From Saccharina japonica (lineage: Eukaryota > Sar > Phaeophyceae > Laminariales > Laminariaceae): 64,000 nt of DNA. The notes beneath the pieces are model-generated. The model was given only the letters and a program-made list of their open reading frames with translations. It had not been told where the DNA came from and searched no databases. This document shows, piece after piece, positions 24,960-36,690 of the stretch. Location: NCBI GenBank assembly GCA_008828725.1, contig MEHQ01000067.1:186001-250000 (forward strand), read 5' to 3'. The position numbers were made by a program, and so were the translations under genes. Within the stretch, counting starts at the first letter, position 1, and the number at the start of each line of letters is the position of its first letter.

Positions 24960-27900
24960 CTGAAAAGAGCCACCGAGGTTCCGCCAAACCCGGGGAGGAT
25001 AGGCTCCCATCCCCGGATCAGAAGTCCGTCCATATCTCTACAACTCCGACCAACCGGGGACCAAATCGGCGATTTCCCGAGTCGACACTGCCCCGCACGG
25101 TGTGGAAACCCCACCCCCATCAGTTGGTCACTGATTGGCTGCGGTTCAGGGCCGCTCCCGGGGATGATATGATCCCATACCCGGGTCAGAAATCCTTCCA
25201 CACATGTAGAACTCCAACAATCTGGGGACGAAAAAAGATATCCCCCGGATCGATACCGCCTCACAAGGTGTGGAAACCCCAATACCACACGGGAAAATTC
25301 ACCAAATGTACGGTTGCCTGGCCCTCATAGAGCCAGCGTGCCGCGAGAGTTGCCCCTCGGGGTAATGTCGAAGTCCCGCCGCACCTGGGGATGATAACGT
25401 CCCATCCCCGCGTCATACACCCTTCCATACATCTACAACTCGAACAACTCTGGGACGAAAACGGACACCTCCCGGGTCGATACCGCCCCGCAAGGTGTGG
25501 AAACCCCACCACAACTGGCTGATTGTTGAGTTGGCTGGTTTGCTGGAGTTCATAGAGCCAGCACGCAGCGAGGGTTGTCCCTCGGGGCAACGGCGGGGTC
25601 CCGTTGCACCCGGGGATGATATGATACCATCCCCGGGTCATCAATCACTCCATACATGTGCAACTCCAAGGACCCGGGGACGAAAACGGACATCCCCCGG
25701 GTCGATACCGCCCCACAAGGTGTGGAAACCCCAATACAACGGAAAAATTCACAAATGTATGGTCGCCTGGCCCTGATAGAGCCAGCGTGCCGCGAAAGTT
25801 GGCTCTCGGGGCAACGTCGAAGTCCCGCCGCACCCGGGGATGATATCGTCCCACCCCCGGGTCAGAAATCCTTCCATAAATCTACAACTCCAACAACCCG
25901 GGGACGAAAATGGACATCTCCCGGGTCGATACCGCCCCGCAAGGTGTGGAAACCCCACCACAACTGGCTGATTGCTGATTTTGCTGTCCCTCATAGAGCC
26001 AGCGTACGGCGCGAGTTGCCCCTCGGGGCAACGGCGAGGCCCCGCCGCACCCGGGCATGATATGGTCCCATCCCCGGGTCAAAAATCCTTCCATACATCT
26101 GCAACTCCAACGACCCGGGGACGAAAATAGACACCTCCCAGGTCTATACCGCACCACATGGTGTGGAAACCCCAACCCCACGGGAACATTTACCAAGGGT
26201 ACGCGCGGTAAAGGTCGGGACGGGAACAGTACGGTACGGGAATGGGAAACCGTTAGATTTTTCGTTCCCGACGGCGATTTTCCGACCGGTACCATCGTCA
26301 GTTCCTGTTCCCGAGCTCTACCGTCCCGCGGTAATGGCCGTGTTCCCGTTCCCGACTGTTTACCATCCCACTGTCTGCCCATTCCCGACTATTCTCGTCC
26401 CGCTGTCCGCCCAGTCCCGACTGCTCCCATCCCACTGTCATATAAGTGATTCCCGTCCCATCCCGACCTTGGGGCACAGCTTTTTACATCCCGCATCTCA
26501 CTATTGGGGCAGATGTTCCCATTTGTTTTCCGCCGTTTTTTTCGTTCTCCCATCACATGACCATGGATGGATGCAAGTGTGTGTACTGCTGTTGTAGACT
26601 GTAGACTGGAGGAGACTGCAGATATTCGTGTGTCTACGATTTGTTTATATTTCCGAAATATAAGCAAATCGTATACGACGTACGCACGAATATATATTTA
26701 TACATGCTCCCTTTTTTTTCCGCTCTCATTTTTTTTAATTTAAACACGAAGTTAAAACTTCCTGTCGAAAGAGGCGATAACACGATAATAACATCCTGTG
26801 CTCCCGACTCGATACTCGGAGTATACAAAGTATGATATTCAAATGCAAACAAAGCGTGATGTTGTGTACCAGGTACGTACCATACGTTTTGTTTGTGTTC
26901 CTGTTTTGTCCTGTTTTACATTTTCGCGAATGTTATACTCGTCTATCGTAGCATATCAATGTATATGTCGTAGTCACAAGTCGGTAGTATAACTATTAAT
27001 AGATAAAAGCTACAAGGAGTACACGAAGAACACTTTTGATTATAATTCGCTCTTTTCAGCCGTTGGCTCTAGCCTGTGTTCCCGACCGTGTTCCCAACCA
27101 TCCCCGACTGCGTTTCCCGACCGGATTCCCGACTCGGTTTCCGACCTATTCCCGACCGTATTCCCGACATAATCCCGAGCCGTTCACCGATCATTTCCCG
27201 TGCCGTACCGTACCGCCGAAAACTCGTGCCCGTCCCGTCCCGTACCGCAAAAAATCGTGTCTTCCCGTCCAATCCCGTCAACCAAATGTTTTCCCACCTT
27301 CCCGTCCCATTCCCATCCCGCGGTAAACAGACGGGAACATTTTCCCATACTTTCGCTCGGGAAGACCCTAATTGTTTTCAGCCTGCGGTGGGCAAAACGT
27401 TCCCATCCCGTACCGCGCGTACCCTTGAAATTTACGGTTGCCTGGCCCTCATAGAGCCAGCGTGCGGCGAGAGTTGGGCAACGTCGAAGTCCCGCCGCAC
27501 CCGGGAATGATATGACCCCATCCCTGGGTCAGAAATCCTTCCATACATCTACAAATCCAACAACCCGGGGACGAAAACGGACATCCCCCGGGTCGATACC
27601 GCCCCGCAAGGTGTGGAAACCCAACCACAACTGGCTGATTCAGGGTTGCCTGGCCCTCATAGAGCCAGCGTACGGCGCGAGTTTCCCCTCGGGGCAACGG
27701 CGAGGTCCCGCCGCACCCGGGGATGATAACGTCCCATCTCCGGGTCATAAATATTTCTATACACCTTCAACTCCAACGACCTGGGGACGCCAGCGGACAC
27801 CCCCCGGGCCGATACCGCCCCGCAAGGTGTGGAAACCCCAATTACCACGGGCTGATTTACGGTTGTCTGGCTCTCATGGAGCCAGCGCGCGGCGCGAGTT

Positions 27901-28215
27901 TCCCCTCGGGGCAACGTCGAGGTTCCACCGCACCCGGGGATGCTAACGTCCCATCGCCGGATCATAAATTATTGCGGACATCTACAACTCCAGCAATCCT
28001 AGGACTAAAACAGGCACTACCCGCGTCGATACCGCCCTGCAAGGTGTGGAAATCCCAACCCCACAGGCTGAGTTACGTTTTGGTTGGGGCTCATGGTCGA
28101 TGTTCCGCTGTACCCGGGGGTGGTAAGGCCTCATCTCCGAATCATATATCCTTCAATACATGTACACCTCCAACAAACACGGACATCCCCCGGGTCGATG
28201 CCGCCCCTCATAGTG
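24960..28215. repeat. ~220-bp tandem array (nine copies) interrupted by a hAT-like element
   Basis: The landmark GGTGTGGAAA occurs at 25099, 25267, 25494, 25719, 25943, 26160, 27610, 27826 and 28043. Spacings are mostly 216-227 bp, with one 168-bp unit. The 26160-27610 gap becomes 208 bp once the insertion and its 8-bp duplication are removed. Each unit carries GCCCTCATAGAGCCAGCGTG, CCTCGGGGCAACG, CACCCGGGGATGATA and a mirrored ATCCCCGGGTC, so it can fold into CCCGGGG hairpins. Minus-strand frames of one unit stay open, but stops separate the units, so I do not call a protein. Confidence 0.85.
26194..27427. mobile_element. hAT-like non-autonomous element
   Basis: The terminal inverted repeats are CAAGGGTACGCGCGGTAAAG on the left and CAAGGGTACGCGCGGTACGG on the right (reversed). 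They are flanked by 8-bp near-identical sequences, ACATTTAC (26186-26193) and AAATTTAC (27428-27435). A CAAGGG-type end and an 8-bp duplication are hAT features. Subterminal zones (26215-26470 and 27065-27330) are packed with TTCCCGAC/TCCCGTCCC words. Such motif clusters are binding sites for the transposase in known hAT elements. There is no transposase ORF in 1,234 bp, so it would depend on a partner elsewhere. It interrupts one unit of the tandem array. Confidence 0.78.
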
Positions 28216-28356
28216 GTTCTAATTTTCGGGTTCAGAGTGGTACATCACAGCACACTTTTAATGCGAATACTATGTACCACACCAACCAGTAACTAATTAA
28301 GTATTGTGGGCAACGCAACGCTAGCGCCACGGGCAGAGCCGTGGCCGTATCGCTAG

Positions 28357-29197
28357 AAAATATAAATGGGTTAGCTTGAAGACTGGAGTGTTGTTATGTT
28401 TTTTTGCCTGGAGGGCTCAAAGTAGCGAAGGGTGTTGGAGTGCCCAACTTTATAGCGCCCACTGACGCCAGGTGACAGATATCATGGGAATCTCTCCCTA
28501 CGAACTCAGGTTGGTGGATGTATGGAAATATCGTCTAGTGTTAGCCCTGGTGTGTGATGTCTAACCTTAAACCGTTCGTTCTACCCAACTGCACCTGTAC
28601 ACCCGGTGTCCGTCCTGCATATTTATCCTATCAAGAGAGACATACAAATTATGTGGTCGCAGAAAGTGAGACAGGGAAAAACGAAGTCGCGAACGAATGG
28701 AGGCATGCTAGCGCACAGGATGCGAGAACACACCTAAACAAGCTGCTGCCGTAACCATGAAAAGAGCTAAATGAATGGCAGTGAATGAAAAATGATTATC
28801 AAACCCACGATGACAAGAAGATAAAAAATCCCGATTAGAAAAACGTAAAGTGGCTGAAGAGGAATCGATAACTGCTCTACAGACCAAACAACACGAAGTA
28901 GAAGAATGTGTTGACAGTCTGGAGTTTGGCAGATCGGAGAGAAAAATACCGAATAACGGGAATGGGGATGTGTGGTTCCAGTAAAAGGAGATTCCTGGTA
29001 CCTGGGGGGCGGCTCACAGCAGCAGCACAATCACATGTGTGAATATAGACTGGGCAGGCATACACACGCAGCAGCGTCAGTACTGTTGCAACAGCAGCAA
29101 CGGTGGTGGTGAGGAGTTCGACGGCAGGAGTATATAGGGAAGTAACGATGCAGCACTTGGTGTTCCCTCGATCGCAATGTGAAGAACAGCACAACAA
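28357..29197. other. No supported gene; includes left copy of a 290-bp repeat
   Basis: Short ORFs only. From 28880 to about 29175 the sequence is the left member of a direct repeat pair with 36722-37012. Confidence 0.5.
28880..29175. repeat. 290-bp direct repeat, left copy
   Basis: Very similar (well over four fifths by eye) to 36722-37012, in the same orientation and 7.8 kb apart. Landmarks are TCTGGAGTTTGGC, ATCGGAGAGAAAAATACCG, CATACACACGCAGCAGCGTC and GCAGGAGTATATAGGGAAGTA. The minus-strand frame encodes matching peptides in both (YACxVYIHTCDCA). It could be a pair of LTRs or a duplicated fragment; no retroelement genes lie between. Confidence 0.8.
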
Positions 29198-29642
29198 AAC
29201 AACCGATTTTCCCAATTGAGAATTGCCTTTCCGATGAGAATGAAAATCGTTTTTAGTACTTTGTTCTTGTTTAAGAGTTGTATTTCGCTCACGATCATAA
29301 TTTGACGTAGAAAATATGTTCCTCGATGGTAGGTATCGATCCACGAAAAAAAAATTGAAATCAACCTTGACAGGCTCGTAAAATCGAGAATTTAAGGGAA
29401 TTTGCATTTATGAGCGAGGTACCTCGCCCATAAATCCAGATTTTCTGGGATCTTCGATATCTTGAGACTGTCGATGCCGATTTCGTTTTTTGTTTTGTCA
29501 TCGACGGGTGTCACAACTGACAGTAGTTTACAGTGAAAAAAATTACTGTGAGGGAAGTACATCTCTTACAATTCAAAAAAAACAATATTTTCGGTTTTCA
29601 TTCTCATCGGAAAGGCAATTCTCAATTAAGAAAATCGGCTGT
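29198..29642. mobile_element. Foldback (long inverted repeat) element
   Basis: The ends carry ~47-bp inverted repeats: CCGATTTTC, AATTGAGAATTGCCTTTCCG and ATGAGAATGAAAA on the left mirrored on the right. The centre is a nearly perfect palindrome, ATTTATGAGCGAGGTACCTC plus its mirror, at about 29408-29436. Inward of the ends the two halves still align loosely, so the whole 445 bp can fold into one hairpin. There is no ORF and no clear target duplication. This is the structure of a foldback element or long MITE. Confidence 0.75.
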
Positions 29643-30379
29643 TACAAGATGGTGAGAGAGCGTGCCAGAAAGGGTGACTTCTACGTAGAGACAGAAAATA
29701 ATAATTAAATAAAGTTAGTATAAATACGTCAGCTGTGAGTACAACCGATTGAATAGTAGATACTCAACTTTGCGAGCTGCGTAGAATGTGTGTTCTGTAT
29801 GTTATTTGTATTGTTCGTGTGGGCTTCGTGATGTACTACGAACCGCGGTAATTACTACTCGATTTTAGAATAAGACGTTCGGGCGTGTTAAGTGTTAATT
29901 CCTCGTTAAGGATATAGTTCAGTGACTTGTTGCGTATACGTGCGTATCAGAGAAACGCGGAGCGAGTGTTAGCTGCGAGGACTCACGAGTAAGGGTATGA
30001 GCTTATGCGAGTAATTATAAACCACGATGCACAATATGTACTGAGAACAGTCAGGCGGGTCCCGAGTAAGGAACGTGAAGGTAGCCTAAGGAGCCGCACC
30101 ACGAGGGCAGACATCGCCCAAAGAATCACGCGGGAAAAGAAAGGGAAAATGCTACCTAGGGAGGGGTTTCCCATGAGACAGAAGACGGGAAGGGGGGCTT
30201 GGAGGGCTTTTGGATTGTTTAGTTACAGTATTTATAAACGGCCGATGAGGATAGGGACGACAGCAGCATTTCTGTACTAACCTGGTTAATGTTGTATAGC
30301 TTACGTAGCTACTGTAATACGGCTGAAACGCTATCACTGCTATTTGCTACCACTATGTTTGCTGCCTATTACGAGTACT

Positions 30380-30690
30380 GCCGTATTACGACTACGACCA
30401 CTTTTACGACGACCACTACTACTACTACTTTGTCAGCTACTATTAATACTAATATTACGAGTACTACGACTACCACCACTACTACTACGGCTACTACTGC
30501 TACTACTACTACTACTACTACTATTATATACCACTATGACTACTACTGCTGCTACTACTACTACCACTACCCTGCATCACTACGATACTACTACAACTAT
30601 TATACTACTATTATTACTACGGCTTCAACATACTATTATACTACCAGTACTGTTACTATAACTACTATATACTAATGTCACTATGAATAC
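30380..30690 (+). repeat. (ACT/TAC)n-rich trinucleotide tract
   Basis: A degenerate run of ACT/TAC triplets that gives artificial Thr- or Leu-rich ORFs in two frames. Confidence 0.9.
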
Positions 30691-30799
30691 TGCTTCTATA
30701 CATTTTACCACTACAGCTTTCACTACTTATATTATTACAGCAGTACCTCTCAATCGGAAGAACAGTATGCGCACTTTACTACTACTGTATCGGTGAAGC

Positions 30800-33700
30800 G
30801 GTTCAATGCAGACCTGGGAGAGTTGGGAGGGGAAGGGTCAACAAGGGGGTTGAACGGGCGGGAGGAGATTATGTAGAAGGAGGGGCCGATGGGTGTCTGG
30901 GAAGAAGGGGGGAGCGAATGAAGATGGGCAAGCCGGGGAAGACGGGAACGAGCGGGACCGACGGTTGAGCGTGGAGTGGAATCAGGGGAGTGACTTGCCA
31001 GATCGGGTGCAGGAAGGGGGGGGGGGTGGCAAGGGGAAAGGGACCAGTTGAGGGGGACCGAGGGTGGCAGAAAGAAGGGGCTGGGTTCCAGGGGGGGCTA
31101 CTCGTAGCCCAGGGAATAATATAGTAATGTAGGCGTAGTAGACTAGTGGAGAAGGGGGGGAAAGAAATATATATATTTATATATATCGACAACTAAATAT
31201 AACAGGGAAACAAGGGCGGGGGGGGGGGGGTCAAGGGTTGGGTTAAGGGGGGGGAGTCGTGCATGTCAGGAATAGGCGGAATAGGGGGGGGGGGGTGAGT
31301 AATAACACAGTCTAGAATGAATATTACGGGCCAAACATATGCCGGTACAATTCAAGGGGAAGCAGAGGAGGGTGGGTTTGAGGACAACAAGTGTATACAC
31401 ACAATAACAACAAGAATAACAACAATTAAAAAAAGGTGGGATGAGCCGAGGGGTACAGGGGGGAGACTGCATTGCATGGGGTTAGTGCAAAAAAATTACT
31501 GGACTTGATAGGGGGACTGGCAGAGTTCAGGTAAAAGGAGGGAAAGACGGGGGGAGGGGGGTGTGGTTCATCACATGTTTAACTCAGTTGCAGTATAAGG
31601 GGAGAAGGCGGGGGTGTGCGACAAGGGGGCAGCGCAAGTGGGAGGAGAGAGAAGGGTATGACAATGGAGGACGGGAGGTGCGGCAACGGTGCCGCACACG
31701 GAGTGAGATGGGAAGTGCACTGCTGGGCCGTTCACATCGAGGAGGGACAAGGGTGCGGTAACGGAGCTACGGGGGGGTGGGTGGCAACGGGGATAAGTGG
31801 GGGTGCGGCAACGGGGCCGCACACGGATAGAGTCGGAAGGTGGTAGGAGGAAGAAGGGTGCGGTAACGGGGCTACGACGGGGTGCGTCGAAGGGGCCAAG
31901 TGGGGAAGCGGCAACGGGGCCGCACACAAATCGAGCTGGGAGGTGCGCGGCGGGGTCGTGCATTGGACGGGGGGGACATGGGCGCGGCAGGACCGGCCAG
32001 AAGTGCGCAGCAACGGGGCTGCAAACAGAACGAGCCGGGATGTGCGCGGCGGGGCCGTGCACGGAGTGCGTGGTAAGAGGTGGCGCGTACTCCATGGGAG
32101 AAGATGTGTGCAGCAATGGGGCTGCACACGAAACGGGCCGGGACGTGCGCGGCGAGGCCGTGTATGGAACGGGGGGGCATGTGCGCGGCGGGGCCGTGTA
32201 CGGAGTGCGTGGTAAGAGGTGGCGCGCACTCCAGGAAAGTAGAAGTACTCACCATCGGGTGTGTAAATGGAGCGGGCCAGTATGTGTGCGGCGGGGCCGT
32301 GCACGGAACGGGGGAGGGGGAGGTGCGCGGCGGGGCCGTGCACGGAAGGGGAGGGGAAAAGCGGCGGGGCCGCACATGGGACAAGAGGAGCGATGCGCGG
32401 CGGGGCCGAGCACATAACCAGGAGAGAGACGCGCGGTGGGGCCGTGCGCCAATCGAGAATGCGGGAGAAAGGTGCGCGGCGGGGGCGTGCACCGGAAGGG
32501 GGGGGCATGGGCGCGGCGGGACCGGGTAGAATTGCGCACAGCGGGCTGCAAACAGAGCGAGTCGGAATGTGCGCGGCGGGGGCGTGCACGGAGTGCGTGG
32601 TAAGACGTGGCGCGTACTCCATGGGAGAAATTGTGTGCAGCAATGGGGCTGCACACGAAATGGACCGGGACGTGCGCGGCGGGGTCGTGTACGGAGTGCG
32701 TGGTAAGAGGTGTCACGCACTCCAGGGAAGTAGAAGTAGTCACCAACGGGTGTGTAAATTTAGCGGGCCGGGATGTGTGCGGCCGGGCAGCTCACGGAAC
32801 GGGGGGAGGGGGAAGTTCGCGGCGGGGCCGTGTACGGAACGGGAGGGGACGTACGCGGCGGGGTCGCACACGGGACAAGAGGAGTAGTGCGCGGCGGGGC
32901 CGTGTGCGGAACGAGAATGGAGACGAGCGGCGGGGCTGCACACGGATCAAGAGGGGAAGAACACAGCGGGGCCGTGCACAAAACGAGAATGGAGACGAGC
33001 GGCGGGGCCGCACACGGATGACGAACACGGCGGGGCCGTGCACGGAACGATAATGGAGACGAGCGGCGGGGCCGCACGCGGATCAAGGGGGGAAGAACAC
33101 GGCGGGGCCGTGCACGGAACAATAGTGGAGATGAGCAGCTGGGCCGCACACGGAAAAAGAGGGGAAGAACACGGCGGGGCCGTGCACGGAACGAGAATGA
33201 AGACGAGCGGTGGGGCCGCACACCGATCAAGAGGGGAAGAACACGGCGGGGCCGTGCACGGAACGAGAATGGAGACAAGCGGCGGGGCCGCACACGGATC
33301 AAGGGTGGAAGAACACGGCGGGGCCGTGCGCAGAACGAAACTGGAGACGAGCGGCGGGGCCGCACACGGATGAAAAGGGGAATAAAGCGGCGGGGCCGTG
33401 CACGGAACGATAATGGAGACGAGCGGCGGGGCCGCACACGGACGAAGAGGGGAAAAACACGGCGGGGCCGTGCACAGAACGAGCATGGAGACAAGCGGCG
33501 GGGCTGCACACGGATCAAGGGGGGAAGAACACGGCGGGGCCGTGCACAGAACGAAAATGGAGACGAGCGGCGGGGCCGCACACGGACGAAGGGGGGAAGA
33601 ACACGGCGGGGCCGTGCACGAGACGAGAAGGAAGACGAGCGGCGGGGCCGCACACGGTTCAAGAAGGGTAGAGCACGGCGGGGCCGTGCATGGAACTGGA

Positions 33701-36690
33701 ATGGAAACGAGTGGCGGGGCCGCACACGGATCAAGAGGGGAGGAGCACGGAGGGGTTGGGCACGAGATGATAAGGAAAGCGCGCGGCGGGGCCGTGCACT
33801 AAACGAGAAGGCAGACGGACAGAGGAGCCGCCCACAGATCAAGGAAGGAAGCTCACGGCCGGGCCGGGCACGAGACAAGAGGGTAAGCGCGCGGCGGGGC
33901 CAGGCACGGAACAAGGGGGGAGAGGCGTGGCTGGACCGCGCACGGAATGGGAGGGGAGGTGCGCGGCGGGGCCGAGCGAGGGACGGGAGGGCGGCGTCAC
34001 GGCGGGGCTGTGCACGGGACAAAGGAGGAGGGTGGGGCCATGCATGAAACGAGGGGGGAGGTGCGCGGCAACCGAGCAGGGCGAGGTGAGGGTCAACAGG
34101 CGAAAGTGGTAGTGGGGGGAGATCCAGCGGTGGAAAGGGGCGTTGGGGTGTTTGGGGAAGATAGGGGACGACGCGGAGGAGCGACATCGGCTGTTACTGG
34201 TGGTGGCGGAGGCTGAGGGAGAAATGTTGCGATGGAAAGGGGGAAACTTAGCGAAGGTGGTGTGGAGGCTGGGGGGGGGGGTGACTGGCACACCATATTG
34301 ATGCGGAGCGGGTGACGAAGTTTTCAAGGAACAGTGCAATATCGACCAGTTTCACGGTTAGGAGCAGATCGCGAGGGTAGGAGTGCCGGTGAACGTAGGC
34401 GCAAAGGGCAACCTCGAGCGCGAGCAGGCGTACGGGAACCATGGTAGCGCCGACAGGCACGCGATCGAGGTGTGGGAGAAAGCGGTGGGCGACGTTAAGA
34501 GGGGGAGAGCAATTGTGGTTCCGGCGAGATTGGCGGGGATGATTCCAGGCCTGCGGGAAAACCCCGTGGGGGTGGTGGACGAGAAAGGGAAGAAGGGGAT
34601 AATTAATGATTCGACATTCAGTAACGAACCGGCGGACCGCGTACGCAACAAGAGGTGAAGAGCGTGGGGGAGCCGCGCACGGAAAGACAAGAAAGTGCGC
34701 GGCGGGGCTGTACACCGGGGTGCGCGGCGAGGCCGTGCACGGAAAAGAGCGCGTCGGAGCCGAGTACATTACTGGGAAGGAGTGGGGGGTGGGGCCGTTC
34801 ACTGAAAATAATCAAATAATAAGAGGGGGGGGGGGGGGGGCAGCGGTGCTGGGGGGCGGCGTCTGCAGCTGAGCAAGCTGCATCTGAATGGGCAAGGTAA
34901 AATGGAGAGATGATTGAAGGGGGAGGGGTAGGAAGAAGGCAGAAGCCAGGGACTGACGGAGAATTCAAGGAGGACGTCGAGTGGGGAAAGCGACCTGAAG
35001 CAGGACTGGCACGGGAGGAGAGAGGTGGGCGACTCCGTGTTTAGCGACGGAGAGAGGTTGGAAGCTCAGTTGTCACAGTCATGGAGCAGGCCCGCAAGGG
35101 GACCTGGTTTCGGGCGCTTCGTGAGACGGGGTTGGGGGGGGCTGTGCCGGGAGAGGGGGGGCACTGGAAACAAAGATCGACAGACCTGGAGTAACGGGGA
35201 AAGGGGGGGTATGGGAACCGGTTGTCGATCGAGGTCTGGAGCTGTTGGGGATGGTGACGACAGTCTACACGGTGAGAGTGAACAAGAAGAGCAGGCCAGC
35301 GAAGGGTGGGGAGTTGGTGGCAAGGAGGGGCGATAGTTTGTTGGCGATGCAGTGGATAATCAACGGGCGAAGGAGAGGAGTGGCAGGCCCAGGAGTTTGG
35401 AGGGAGAAGAACGGAGTGTATTGAAGATGGGCAAGCCGCTACCCATTCGGACGAGTTGCGAAGTCGACCTGGTGGACCAAGGTGCTAGGTGCGAGGTGTC
35501 GGTAACTGGAAGGTCTAACGAGAGAAGGGGCATTGGTTGGGGTGGGGTGTAGTGGAAGCTTATATATGACCCGATGGAGTTATGGTAGAATGATTCTCGG
35601 AGTGGAAGACTATTAGTAAGAAGGCGATCGTGGCGGGGAAGCGGATGGTGGTGAATGCTTACCTGAGACGTGGGTGAGACTGTTACTGCCGCTGCAGCAC
35701 TTAGGATCAGGGCACGTGGAGGCGCGCAACTAGACGCGTGTGAGGAAACCGTAAACGGGTGAGCTGACAATGGTGGTGGAGAAGGGCATCGAAAACGTAG
35801 AGAGTGGGGGAGGATGGCGTGGGCTGGTTTGCCCTTCTCGTACCAGCTGACGTGAGGGCATCCGGATTGTTCGCGGGGGGGAGGGGGGTTGCTGCCGCCG
35901 GAGCGGGAACATAGCCCTTTCCGAGGCGTGTTTACAGCCGGGGCCGGAGAAGGGCGTTGGTCACCGTGGAAGCACGCTTCAGGAGAAGAACAGGGGACCA
36001 GGGGCGGTCAGGGGATGAGATGGGGGGCGTGGGGCCGGAGGAGGCTGGAGGGGGAGGTCTTGGACTGTGGTGGAGCTGTGTGGACATTTCCGAAGCAGTG
36101 TCCCTCGGGCGGGACACCGCCCCACAAATGACGTTCAGGAGCCGGGGGAGGGGGAGTACGAGGTGTGGATGAGAGTGAAGGCGACGCCCTGCTTAAGGAG
36201 TGCGCTGGGGAAGATGGGGGCGAAACCAAGATCACCAGGGATGGGGGCAATGGCGAAGCGGATACAAGAGCAGTTAGCGCTGCACTAGGGAAGGATAGTA
36301 TGAGCAATGGGATTGGCGGGGTTGGGGGGGCATACCGTGGAAAGTCCAAGGACAGGAGAAATGGGCGTTGCAGGCGTTTGCGGGACACGTAAGGTCGAAT
36401 AGAGATCCACTGTGGGTTTAATATACAGGTGTGAAGAGAAGTGGAGCGGAGCAGGCTGCCGGGATACGGGGGCGAGGTATGACACGTAGAAGGAGAAAAA
36501 TGGGAGAGACAGGCTGGGAACGCGGCTTCTGAATGGGGTTGGCTGTTGAGATTGTCTGTCAGAGTGGGGGGCAGGTCAGCCGCGTACATCAGCTAGAACA
36601 GGAGACGAGGGGAGTGGGGACGGGGAAGGAGGAAATGGACGAGGGGGGTCCGTCACAGTTTCACCCACCCTCCCCGTGGGCGACAAGGAC
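30800..36690. other. G-rich, strand-skewed low-complexity block
   Basis: For almost 6 kb the plus strand is rich in G with many runs of 5-14 G and few C, apart from the minisatellite core. Long ORFs on the minus strand (up to 475 codons at 32760-34187) are Arg/Pro-rich products of this composition. No domain, splice pair or RNA gene is recognisable. Confidence 0.7.
31900..33990. repeat. 36/72-bp GC-rich minisatellite
   Basis: From 33101 the core word GGCGGGGCCGTGCAC recurs at 33173, 33245, 33317, 33389, 33461, 33533, 33605 and 33677, a strict 72-bp period. Each period is two related 36-bp halves (one with CCGTGCAC, one with CCGCACAC). Left of 32900 the same half-units occur in a looser order. 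A ~0.5-kb block is duplicated there (32061 matches 32588; a second landmark is offset by 491 instead of 527 bp, a difference of exactly 36). Because the period is a multiple of three, frames on both strands remain open; I do not call them genes. Confidence 0.88.

Larger units (their letters stand above)
24669..28356 (+). mobile_element. Helitron-like non-autonomous element
   Basis: The left end reads TCTATCTATATTATTAAATG, close to the TC..TATATTATTAAA start seen in many Helitrons. The right end has a 7-bp stem hairpin, GCCACGG-(6)-CCGTGGC, at 28326-28345, followed after 7 bases by the terminal CTAG at 28353-28356. That is the arrangement expected for rolling-circle elements (CTRR end preceded by a hairpin). 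The left flanking base is A as expected, but the right flanking base is A rather than T. No Rep/helicase is encoded. Inside are a ~220-bp tandem array and a hAT-like insertion. Both ends look right, but the exact borders rest on inspection only. Confidence 0.62.

Noticed and set aside
25099-28060. CRISPR-like array
   Set aside because: Units are ~220 bp with no short repeats and unique spacers, and the DNA is eukaryotic.
24960-28215. A repeat protein encoded by the ~220-bp units on the minus strand
   Set aside because: Unit lengths are mostly not multiples of three and stops separate units. The array lies inside a transposon-like element.
32760-34187. 475-codon minus-strand ORF rich in Arg, Pro and Ser
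   Set aside because: It lies wholly in the 36/72-bp minisatellite and G-rich DNA, where frames on both strands are open. There are no domains.
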